Source: Isohypsibius dastychi (Eukaryota > Tardigrada > Eutardigrada > Parachela > Isohypsibiidae). From it: a stretch of 11,714 nt of DNA. The stretch covers positions 1-11,714 of the forward strand of contig JAQIWT010001245.1 in NCBI GenBank assembly GCA_034696485.1, given 5' to 3'. The notes beneath the pieces are model-generated. The model worked only from the letters and a program-made list of their open reading frames with translations. It was not told the origin of the DNA and searched no databases. Both the position numbers and the translations under genes were made by a program. This document shows, one piece after another, positions 1-7,660 of the stretch (the first letter of the stretch is position 1; each line of letters opens with the position of its first letter).

Positions 1-75
1 AGGTTGATTTAAGCTAAAAATAACCTACACCTCCAACCTCCACTTTTAAAACCCGCTAAATCGCGCCCTCCCAAG

Positions 76-1006
76 TTTGTACCCAGCTTAGTGATCGTCT
101 AGCAACGGAAACATTTCAAAGGAAATTGTGCTGGTCGATACGGAAGAATCTCACAAATCTCGAAGAATCGAGGCCACCGAGCTTGAAGCTGGAAGCGAGC
201 TCGCAGTTGTTGGATCTCATCTGGAAAATTGTGCAGTAGAAAATGTGACCGAGGTGAGCGCGTTGTTACTGCATATCTTCCCTCACGTTTCTGAAAGTGT
301 TTTCACAAAGGTCACGGAAGAAATGTTGACTCTTATGGAAGACACAGAACAATCGTTGAACGTCACATCTCATATGCTGCAACAAGCACAGAGCAAGACG
401 GACAACTTCAACACTGATTTTAGTGTTGAATCATTCGCGAGGAAAAGTGACAGAACGGATGTAGTTTACGATCAACAGTTTTCTTCCTCGACTCTGTGAG
501 TATCGAACTCAAATCGCGACAGCCGACAAATGCGCCCTCTCTTGCTTCGGACTTGGAGTATACGCCGATGTATTCCGCAGATATGACCCTGTCTGAGGTG
601 GTACCACAGACAGTGCTGTTCAAGGACTCCCATCCTGATTTCATGTCTGTAGACCAGGCCAGCGTTGCCGATACCACAGTCGTGACCACAATATTGTCTG
701 AACAAGATCCATCCGAAGCGTCAGAGGAACCAGAATTCGCAAAGCTGGAGATCTCCGATATCGTCGCGCTGGCTACGGAAGTTACTTTCGCTGAGGTCAA
801 GCCAACTGAAGCAAATACGACTCCGAAAGAACGACCCACTGGACAACCAGAGACTTCTAAGACTCGGCAGATGGAAACTACGGAATTGATCGAACGAGAC
901 GACACTTTGGGAAGCGACTTATGAATCGGCAAAGCATGGTGAAAACCAACCGGTGAGAAGACCACAAGCTGAGGCTCCGGAAACGCCAGTGTAAAAGGAA
1001 AATATG
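76..1006 (+). repeat. Left arm of long inverted repeat
   Basis: This stretch matches the reverse complement of 1795-2741. The match starts inside an intron (shared TTTGTACC then CAGCTTAGTGATC/TAGCTTAGTGATC) and runs to a shared AAGGAAAATATG at 995-1006. By eye the best parts, for example 122-290, look close to 85-90% identical. There are several indels. The left arm lacks about 26 bp near 490 and about 120 bp near 800 that the right arm has, and it keeps about 140 bp near 530-665 that the right arm has lost. No homology is seen in 1-75, so the outer breakpoint is sharp. Confidence 0.9.
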
Positions 1007-1790
1007 GCGATGTCACAGCCCCAATCTAAACGAAGTCACAACAGCCAGAAGTCACTGAATCTGAAGTTGCGGACATGGTGGCCCCGAAGCTCGCACTGTT
1101 TGTAGATCCACTGTCTATAGAATCAGAAACGAAGGGGGCCGTTTCAGCAGAGTCCAGAAAGCCAGAATCGAAAGAAATTGCTGAAAGTCAGTGACCATCG
1201 AACTTATCTGGCGAAACCGATGTAATGACCTCTCCGGAAATAACGGACCATATGACCATGTTGGTGGAAACACCTGAGCTTGCATCAGCCGAGATTATTT
1301 TATACCGGAACTCAGTGCACTTGACGTAACCCGACCGGAATCAACTCATCTTGAGGATACGCCGGTAGCTGGATTGTCATCAGATACTTTTGAGGTCGAA
1401 ACTGGATCCGAAAACGCCATACACTGGCCTGATGTTTTGGAAACTGCAGTAACAACTGAAACGATGGTCGAGGGTGCGGAAGAAATGCCAAAGGTTACGA
1501 TGGAACGCTCTGCTTTGGCAGTTTAGTATTCTGGAACGATTATCCAAGAAAAACCTTCCACCACGCCACTCACTCATGACGGAACTGATGAAGACAACAG
1601 GACTGTGACGCGCCACGAGAGTATGGTCATTGAAATACCAGTGGGGACTTCATCGCATATCAACGAAAAACATCCAGAAACTACCTTCACTGCATCTTCC
1701 ACTTCGAAGTCTGAAGCACTCAACCAATCAACACTGACAACGGAATTTGCTCTGCACACCAATAGAACAAGCGCTCACGCTGACGCTTGA
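122..1790 (+). pseudogene. Inverted partial copy of titin-like gene (Glu/Val/Thr-rich region)
   Basis: Plus-strand coding remnant homologous to the minus-strand gene at 1794-2695 and continuing past it. Position 122 is the inferred exon start, after the acceptor ATTTCAAAG seen in both copies. Open pieces in order: 122-496 (ends TGA 497-499), 496-921 in another frame, about 907-990, 1036-1326 in one frame with TGA 1192-1194 and ending at TAA 1327-1329, then 1308-1787 (160 codons with one TAG at 1524-1526, ending TGA 1788-1790). All pieces share the acidic, Thr/Ser/Val-rich, low-hydrophobicity composition of PEVK-like elastic segments. No catalytic domain is visible. The left copy keeps its frame through the first exon better than the right copy does. 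It has no start codon or promoter that I can see, and frame changes and stops mark it as non-functional. The overlapping antisense open frame at 420-1016 is a composition shadow. Confidence 0.8.
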
Positions 1791-1793
1791 TCA

Positions 1794-2695
1794 TCATATT
1801 TTCCTTTTTTCCACTGACGTTTCCGAAGCTTCAGCTGATGTTGTCTTATCAGATTGGTTTTCAACATGCTTTGTCGATTCATCACTCGCTTCCAAAGTGA
1901 TGTCTTGTTCAACAAGTTCCATAGTTTCCGTCTCGAGGGTCCTAGAAGTTTCTGGTTGTCCAGGAGATCGTTCTTCCGAAGTCGTATGTACAGTTAGAAC
2001 TTCATTTAGTCCAGTCAGTGCGGAAAGGTCAGCTGGTGCTGTGTCTGAGCTACTCGTCACTGTTGTTGCTTCGCGCACTTTGATGACAGTGCACTTTTGT
2101 TGTTCATTTACTTCGTTCGGCGTGTCGTAAGTGGAGGAAAGTTTGGTAGCCGGCGCAACGATGTCAGATAGCTCCAGCGTTGCAAATTCTGGTATCTCTG
2201 TCGCATCTGATGGATATTGTTCAGACAATATTGTAGTCACGACTACTTTGGAACCGGGAACACTTTGTCGACTGTAGCGATTTGAGTTCGATACTTTCAG
2301 AGTCGCTCAGCTGACCTGGTTGGAGAGAAATTTTAGAAGAGAACTGTTGATCAAAAACTACATCCGTTCTGCCAGTTTTTTTCTGCGACTTATTCATCAC
2401 TGAAATCGGTGTTAAAGTTGTCCGTCTGGTTCTCTGCCTGCAGCATTTTCTGAGATATGACGTACACAGATTGTTCTGTGTCTCCCATAACAGTCACCAT
2501 TTGTTCCGTGACCTCTAAACAAACCTTATCACAAACGTGAGGTAAGATATGCAATAACTAACGCCCTTACTTCGGTCACATCTTTCGCTGCACAATTTTC
2601 CAGATGAGATCCAACAACTGCGAGCTCCTCCCCAGCTCGGTGGCCTCGATTCTTCGAGGTTCGTGAGATCCTTCCGTATCGACCATCACAGTTTC
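1794..2695 (-). pseudogene. Titin-like gene remnant, truncated distal exon
   Basis: Read on the minus strand, an exon begins at 2695 after a 59-nt intron (2696-2754, donor GTAAGTG, acceptor TTTGAAAG). The first codons read ETVMVDTE, matching EIVLVDTE in the inverted copy at 122. The frame is then lost: a short indel near 2630 changes the frame where the other copy reads TELEAGSELAVVG. The clearest open part is 2240-1797, 148 codons ending at TGA 1794-1796. It is rich in Thr, Ser, Glu and Val, with a PGQPETS segment that has a near-identical counterpart in the inverted copy. The gene is cut at about 1794 where orientation flips, so its true 3' end is missing here. I recognise no domain in this part; assignment to the same gene rests on continuity through the intron and on composition. 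Confidence 0.75.
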
Positions 2696-2741
2696 CTTTC
2701 AAATATTTCCGTTGCTCAATGATCACTAAGCTAGGTACAAA
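1795..2741 (-). repeat. Right arm of long inverted repeat
   Basis: This is the partner of 76-1006 in opposite orientation. The outer edge at about 2741 lies 13 nt inside an intron whose donor is at 2754. The inner edge at about 1795 is where AAGGAAAATATG ends and similarity to the left arm stops. The spacer 1007-1794 (788 bp) belongs to the left copy's orientation. The differing indels in the two arms show that they have evolved apart for some time and are not a recent perfect palindrome or a simple assembly fold-back. Confidence 0.9.
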
Positions 2742-2754
2742 GTATAACACTTAC
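2696..2754 (-). other. Intron (59 nt) containing the duplication breakpoint
   Basis: On the minus strand the donor is GAA|GTAAGTG at 2754 and the acceptor is TTTGAAAG| ending at 2696. It joins two phase-0 segments. The left inverted copy retains only the distal part of the same intron (76-121). The rearrangement therefore happened within the intron, and the sequence was copied at the DNA level rather than from spliced RNA. Confidence 0.7.
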
Positions 2755-3965
2755 TTCTGAAGCTTCCTTCTCTGGCTGAAGAATGGACATCTCTTCCACT
2801 TGAACCTCAAATGTGTCGATACTTGGCTTCGTAACATGTTGAGTTACTATTTAAACTCCACTGATCATCGTCTTCTCTTCGTCAACAACACCGTGTTCCT
2901 CCATGGTCACTAAAAGCAGTCTCCCTTCAGACCTTACAACCATAAAACTAGACGTGTCCTGGTCGACAATTTGCTTCACCAATGGGAATGCAATCTCGCT
3001 TGGGAAAGACTCCGGTCTTTCTAACTGCACACGTTCTTCAGCAGTGTCGCTGTGGATCGTTCTTGGAAACCCATCTCCACCAACTCCGCCGGTCCTGCCG
3101 CGTCTTATTCCGTCGACTCAGCAACCAATTCGGTCACCGACTCAAAACTCCCGAACTTAGGTCCCACAGCTGCAGTTGCATACTGTGCTGTTGTGCATCA
3201 TCGGCCTCATAATTTTCTAATGTCCCTTGTGTTACCTGCAAATCTTTTAAAAAGACATGCGAAGGTGCTTTATCCAAAAGTTCGGACCCATACTCAAATC
3301 CGGGTAATGATGATGCCTCACACAGATGGAATTCAACGGTTTCATCAGATATGAAACTCGGTGAATTCAGACTGTAAGACCAATGGAGACATATTCATCC
3401 TCTAGAACTAGAATCTCCTTCCCTTCCTTGAGTGGCCTCTCGAATATCTCGCAGATATCAGGTACTGTCGAATCCAATTCCTTTGACGAGCTCCGATCGA
3501 CCACCAGTTCCGATCTGCCGGTGGTCTGCATGATGCTCATTAAAGCTTCTTTTTTGTCCGGATGATATTCGTCGCTGATGCAAGGCTGCTACCAAATACA
3601 ACTTCACCAAACACAATTTTTGAACGAACCTTATACATTCACTTGACATCGTGTTTCCGCAACACCGTACTCTGTCTTCAGCTTGCAGACACACGTTCCA
3701 GCGTCTTCTCGGAAGACTTCCACGATGCGCAATTCACATAAACCAGTCTTGTCTTGGTACAGAGTGATGTCTTCGTTTTCGGTAACATTTAGGTCTTCGT
3801 GGAACCATACAGCTTCCTTCATAGGCTTGGAATCAAACTGGCAAGTCAGCTGCAGCGACTGTCCATCCATCACAGCTGGAGCTGGAGCCAGTGGCGCAGT
3901 GACAACTCTGGAGCCTCTGAAACAGTGACGGCTGTAGAAACTCCTTGAATACATTCCTCTGACAC
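2755..3965 (-). pseudogene. Titin-like gene remnant, Ig-domain exons
   Basis: This is the best-ordered part of the relic. From upstream to downstream on the minus strand: exon 3965-3637 carries a linker (VSEECIQG...) and then an I-set Ig domain. Intron 3636-3586 (51 nt, GTATAA...GTAGCAG) follows. Exon 3585-3370 has 72 open codons (begins PCISDEYHPDKKE). A frameshift at 3370 leads into 45 codons (3370-3236, ending KDLQ). Intron 3235-3183 (53 nt, CAG|GTAACA...CACAG) follows. The next exon, 3182 to TAA 3105-3107, begins YATAAVGPKF. A further shift leads to 3060-2755, 102 codons with one TAA at 2851-2853, ending at a GTAAGT donor. The single-base shift at 3906 separates the linker from the Ig domain. 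Ig plus acidic linker is typical of giant sarcomere proteins (titin, Sallimus, UNC-89/obscurin); I cannot tell which. The frame breaks argue for a pseudogene. Confidence 0.75.
3637..3906 (-). other. Immunoglobulin I-set domain (pseudogene part)
   Basis: Ninety codons encode a recognisable I-set Ig fold. A Pro-rich A-strand lead is followed by B-strand LTC (Cys 22 of the segment), C-strand VWF (Trp 34), E-strand ELRI, and the F-strand motif DAGTCVC (Asp 68, Cys 74). Cys 22 and Cys 74 are the expected disulfide-position residues and Trp 34 the core tryptophan. In I-set domains the F strand normally reads D-x-G-x-Y-x-C. Here the tyrosine-corner Tyr is replaced by Cys (residue 72, TGT), a one-base change from TAT. 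The length is normal for an I-set domain. The preceding exon frame enters one base out of register at 3906, so the domain could not be translated from the upstream exon as it stands. Confidence 0.85.
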
Positions 3966-4028
3966 CTGCAACGTTTTCCGATGAAAATTGCAATAGCGAG
4001 TTATCGACCACAACGATTAACTGCTCAC
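3966..4028 (-). other. Intron (63 nt) upstream of the Ig exon
   Basis: The donor AAAGAG|GTGAGC is at 4028 and the acceptor GTTGCAG| ends at 3966, on the minus strand. Joining the flanks in phase 0 gives ...QAKE|VSEE..., both acidic linker sequence. The size agrees with the 51-, 53- and 59-nt introns of the same relic and with the 58- and 63-nt introns of the two intact neighbouring genes, which supports real splicing signals in the ancestor. Confidence 0.65.
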
Positions 4029-5193
4029 CTCTTTCGCTTGTGGTGTTTGAGTCATGGTTTCTGACATCACAACCGTGGTGGTTCGTTACTCTGACACCAA
4101 TGTCTCTCCGTGATTAGGGACCTTCTCAGTTTGACGCACTGTAAGCTCTACAGTGATGACCTCGGCTGTCACGCTGGTCAGTTGTTCTTCGGTGGTCAGG
4201 TATTCTATGCTGACTTCTTTAAAGGCTTCCTCACTGACAACTGGTTTTTCCGTGTGTTCCAGTTGGGTAGTGGCATATGGCATCTCCTCCACAATGGCAG
4301 CTTCAGTACGTTCTTCGGCCACGATTTCCTCCGCCACAGTTTCCGACTCTATACTTGTCAGTTCACAAGAGACCATTTCAAAATCCTCGACGAACTTCAG
4401 TTGGCTTGGTGATTATTGTTGACTCCTGACTTTTTGGCTAGGGAGCTTCTACGGGCATTAGGATGAATTCTTCCACTGGAAGTGCTTGATCCCAATATCT
4501 GTTGGTTTCAATGATCGATTTAAATAGCGCTGATTCTCTTTCTTGAGCGATCTCAACTTCACTCGATGTGGATACTTCTATCTCGCTTGATTGAGCAGAA
4601 TCACTTGGCTGGTCGGCGGGTATAACCTGAGATTGAGCATATTCTAATTCAGCAGCGATTTCTTCCAGCATCTCATTGTCAATGTTCTAATCTTCATGTT
4701 CTTGAACAGGCTGTGTTGTGTCAGGAGGAAAGAATACAACGGTCTGTTCAGGTGTGACCAACGATGACCACGGGGCTGACTGATACTCCTCAACTACCAC
4801 TGTTTCTTGTGGTAGTTCAGGAGCGACCTCCATGATAATCTGCTCGGTTAGGTACTCCTAATCATTGTTAGACATCGTGTCTTCTGGTATGTTCAGCTTG
4901 CGGTACCGCTTCGATGCGGGCTTCTTCGATCTTTCAACTTTGGCTAGCGCTTCACTCATGATCTCTTCGATTGAAGAAACTGTGGTCACTGTCTCAATTG
5001 CCAATGCTTTCGTGGATTCTTTAGGATGCGACTGAGTTGCGACTGTGCTCATAACATGTGGCAGCTGAGACATTATCTCACCGGTTACCAGGTCATGGGG
5101 CACACCTTCAGTGATTTCTTTCAAAACTTTGTACTCCAGAGCAGCGTCATCTTCAGTTACTCCTGTAGGCGATTGAGAACAGCCGAGATGCAC
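4029..5193 (-). pseudogene. Titin-like gene remnant, acidic PEVK-like region with in-frame TAG stops
   Basis: One minus-strand frame stays convincingly coding-like from 5193 to about 4383 but is cut by three TAG codons (4858-4860, 4687-4689, 4438-4440). Between them lie segments rich in Glu, Val, Thr, Ser and Gln, such as ITEGVPHDLV, IEEIMSEALAKVE and a basic patch SKKPASKRYRKL. A frame change near 4412-4385 then leads into a second acidic stretch (4412-4089) with repeated E-x-V/I-x-x-E-E spacing (SETVAEEIVAEE). It is interrupted by TAA at 4086-4088 and resumes to the splice donor at 4028. No globular domain is seen. The composition suggests a disordered elastic or adaptor segment, and the stops make full translation unlikely. 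Confidence 0.7.
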
Positions 5194-5194
5194 T

Positions 5195-6056
5195 TTCTAG
5201 TAGCGAACCGGATAGCTGGATTTTCAGATCCGAAATGCGTAGTTTCCAGAACTTGTTCACCGTGCTGGACTGAAATATTTCAGAGAATTCTGTTACAACT
5301 GTCGGCTCCGGACTTCCTGTCGTCTGCCGGTTCTCAGCTTCGGCAGGGTGGATTGGACTCATTCTTGTGGTCTCACAGTGCTTGTTACCTAAGATTCGGT
5401 CAGGGCCTCCGTGGGAACTTGCTGAGCTGCTGAGTCACAAAACAAATTCACTCACTTTCGTAAGTAAAAGTTGGATGCTTCAGCCGATGCTGGAACACCC
5501 ATTTCTGAAACAGTATTTGGTACTTCTGACTTAACAATGACATCTTCGACCATTTCAGTGATATCGACACTTTCCGCGCCAGGTCCTGGGGTTCCAAACT
5601 GGGAAATCTCAGGGACCACTTTACGCTCGATGTGAGTGTCGTGTGAGGCTATCGTCGGTGCGGCTTGCGCTGTTTCAAATGGCGTCTGCTCATGCTTAGC
5701 GGAAACTGGCTGAGTAGATTCAGTTACTTACTACCTCAGGTACTGTAAGTTGCCCACTCTTGGTGATCTCCTGAACGGATGCTTCTTTTGTCAGCGACTT
5801 TCACCAGCGATGGGTGAGCATCTATATTGTGACAAACTTCTCCACTAACAAGCTCCTCAAGTACTTGTGCGGCGACATCTGTAGGTTGTTGTTCCAGCGG
5901 GACAATCTGGACCACCTCTGAGATGTTTACCGTTGTTTCCTCTGTCCATGGATGTGTAGCTACCGGTGCTGTTCCCATCTCTGTTATGATCTGCTCTTCT
6001 GCAATGGTCTCCATCGTTGTAACTGTCTCAGCTAACGATTCAACAGTTGCTGTACA
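5195..6056 (-). pseudogene. Titin-like gene remnant, acidic region between MITE and TAG-stop block
   Basis: Two coding-like minus-strand pieces. The first, 6056 to about 5780, reads ATVESLAETVTTMETIAEE and continues with acidic, Val/Thr-rich sequence. It shifts frame near HPSLVKVADK, after which LTKEASVQEITKSG reads well in another frame. The second, 5727-5455, is 91 open codons containing KHEQTPFETAQAAPT and DITEMVEDVIVKSEVP, stopped by TGA at 5452-5454. From about 5440 to 5195 the coding signal hops between frames (AAQQVPTEALTES; NRQTTGSPEPTVVTEFSEIF; EQVLETTHFGSENPAIRF). I found no convincing intron explaining these hops. The overlapping plus-strand open frame at 5026-5433 has an ordinary shadow composition. 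Confidence 0.65.
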
Positions 6057-6291
6057 AGCATTGCACGAAATCCCACCGCAGTATTTGCGGGCATAACCCC
6101 GGCAAGCCCCTATCCGCCCACCGACTCTCGCTTCGCCCAGTCAAACCAAAACACTGACTGGATGTTTGGCTTGCTTGAATGTTTAGTTGCACATGACCAG
6201 AAAGGTCAAGCTTCTTTGTTTAGTTGGGGGCTGGGGGATTGGCGGGATTATGCTTGCAAATGCTGCGGTGGGATTCCGTCCAATGCTTGTA
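6053..6291. mobile_element. MITE-like element, 239 bp, long terminal inverted repeats, TA ends
   Basis: The first 58 bases from 6053 (TACAAGCATTG...) match the reverse complement of the last 58 bases ending at 6291 at about 50 of 58 positions, including an uninterrupted AATCCCACCGCAG. Both ends terminate in TA, as expected if TA was the duplicated target (Tc1/mariner-type superfamilies). The centre (about 6125-6220) has no coding content. It lies within the acidic pseudogene. Dropping the element and one TA joins ...EKKSILA to TATVESL in a single frame, so it probably inserted after that coding sequence existed. Superfamily assignment from the TA ends alone is tentative. Confidence 0.75.
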
Positions 6292-6342
6292 GCAAGAATC
6301 GATTTTTTTTCAACCTGTGACTCGAAGGTACTTCCGCTGGCA

Positions 6343-7533
6343 TTATTCGTGCTTGTTCCAACTCAGTCGCCGCATGCCCAATCGGGAGGGAAAGTTTTCA
6401 AACTTTTTGACCATGACTATGAATTCTTCGTTTTCCGTCAGCGGTTGTTGGGGCGTTGTAGATGTACCCCCTAATACGGCAGGTGTCGAAACCTCTGGGG
6501 CTGGCTGACTGAGGCCAGTCACCAGGGCTGACGCTTCATTGTCAGTTGCCTCTGAAATTTCTGGCTGGATTGGAGTAACTTCAACGAGTTCAGCAACTGT
6601 CATTTTTTTCTCACCTGCAGGAACGGAATCCAATGACATTTCCTCGGTTGGTTGTAGTTCTTCCGTTGTTTCGATGACGACCTTCTCAGATAGCACCGAC
6701 TCTTGAACAATTTCCTCGATCTCAATGATCACAGCCACTGTTGTTTCAGTCATGTCGCCAGTTGGCTGCAGGGTCACCACTTTGATCAATCTCTCAACCT
6801 CATTTTTAGGCTGCACCTCTGTGACAATAGTCTTGGTCAGTATTTCAACCTCATTCTTGATGTCTTGTTAGATAACATCTAAACCCGTGAGAATCTGGAA
6901 CTCTGCTGATTCTTCTTGTGCTCAGGACTGAGGTAACCTTGCCATATTTCGGTGGTGCCACTTCTTCCAGTCGCTGACTGTGAAGTTCAGCCTGGGATTC
7001 CTCGGCGGCATTTTCGTCCCAGTCGTCGGTGCTGGTCTTGTATCGGTATATGCGACACTTCTGTCGAGAGTGGGTTTCGTGAAAGCGTCCGACTGTATTA
7101 GGTTTGCAACAACATTCACCGTCTACCCCAAACAACACCATTTTTAAAAGCGAGCCGACTGCCGTCTTGAATAGCAGTGATCATTTCCGTGATCGTGGTG
7201 TCATCCCGTAGTTCTTCAATAACGGACTCCTCTTCAGCGATTATTGATAGCTGCGACTTCCTGACATCTGGTTTGATCGAAATTCCGTTAACCTCGTCCG
7301 GCTTTTCCTCAACGTCGATCTAGTGGTTCACTTTTCGATTCTGCAACATGTGAGGAGACCAGCGAAGCGGATTCTGCTAGTTGTGTTCCGGTGAGTTCAT
7401 AAGGCACAATCTCTGCAGCGAACTCCCTGATTGTACCTCTTTCTGGATGAGGCCCTACTTCAGGTGCTTCAACTGATTCTTCTGTTGGGACATATTCGGT
7501 GTCCGTCGCAAAAGGGATGACATGATTCCAGTT
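6343..7533 (-). pseudogene. Titin-like gene remnant, longest acidic open stretch
   Basis: Open minus-strand pieces, upstream to downstream. 7533-7312 (74 codons) is well formed from VIPFATDTEYVPTEES onward and ends at TGA 7309-7311. 7319-7119 (67 codons, VEEKPDEVNGISIKPD) ends at TGA 7116-7118. 7119-6346 lies in one frame with TGA 6922-6924 and TAA 6868-6870; its last 174 codons (6867-6346) are uninterrupted. That last block contains a repeated KNEVE-x-L-x-K unit and strongly acidic, Val/Ile/Thr-rich sequence (TVAVIIEIEEIVQESV), and ends at TAA 6343-6345. Around 7080-6940 the alternative frame carrying DDWDENAAEESQAELHSQ fits the composition better, implying a pair of shifts. No domain is recognised; the overall character is PEVK-like. 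Confidence 0.7.
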
Positions 7534-7534
7534 T

Positions 7535-7660
7535 CAAAAACAGGTCGGAGGACTGCTTGCATGTAATGGTGGGTTCGTGTGGGCTGTTTGTTCAGTTCGG
7601 AAACCAGGGTCAGGGCCGGGTAGGGTATTCAGGCCCAATGGGGGAGATCTGAATTTCCAT
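7535..7660. other. GC-rich non-coding patch inside the pseudogene
   Basis: Here the acidic coding signature fades. The minus-strand frame that continues from the neighbour has two closely spaced TGA stops and Pro/Trp/Phe/Asn-rich residues unlike the flanks. The plus strand is unusually G-rich between 7600 and 7650. It may be a fragment of an inserted element or simply a degraded exon. I could not find terminal repeats or a target duplication. Confidence 0.4.
7607..7625 (+). other. Potential G-quadruplex motif
   Basis: Four GGG runs separated by loops of 3, 2 and 2 bases (TCA, CC, TA), followed within 17 bp by a fifth run of five G. This meets the usual G3N1-7 definition. Formation is not shown by sequence alone. 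Confidence 0.7.

Noticed and set aside
420-1016. 198-codon open frame on the minus strand opposite the left pseudogene copy
   Set aside because: It is the complement of Glu/Thr-rich codons, giving Ser/Val-rich sequence. The plus strand aligns with the right copy's coding frames, so this is a shadow.
4438-5193. Alternative genetic code or programmed readthrough at TAG
   Set aside because: PREP here terminates at TAG, and other breaks in the same relic are TAA, TGA and one-base shifts, so ordinary decay explains it.
5026-5433. 135-codon plus-strand open frame
   Set aside because: It overlaps clear minus-strand acidic coding remnants, has no recognisable domain, and has a Cys/Leu/Ser-rich shadow composition.
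6187-6474. 95-codon plus-strand frame beginning with a hydrophobic stretch, resembling a signal peptide
   Set aside because: Its first third is MITE sequence and the rest is antisense to the acidic pseudogene frame.
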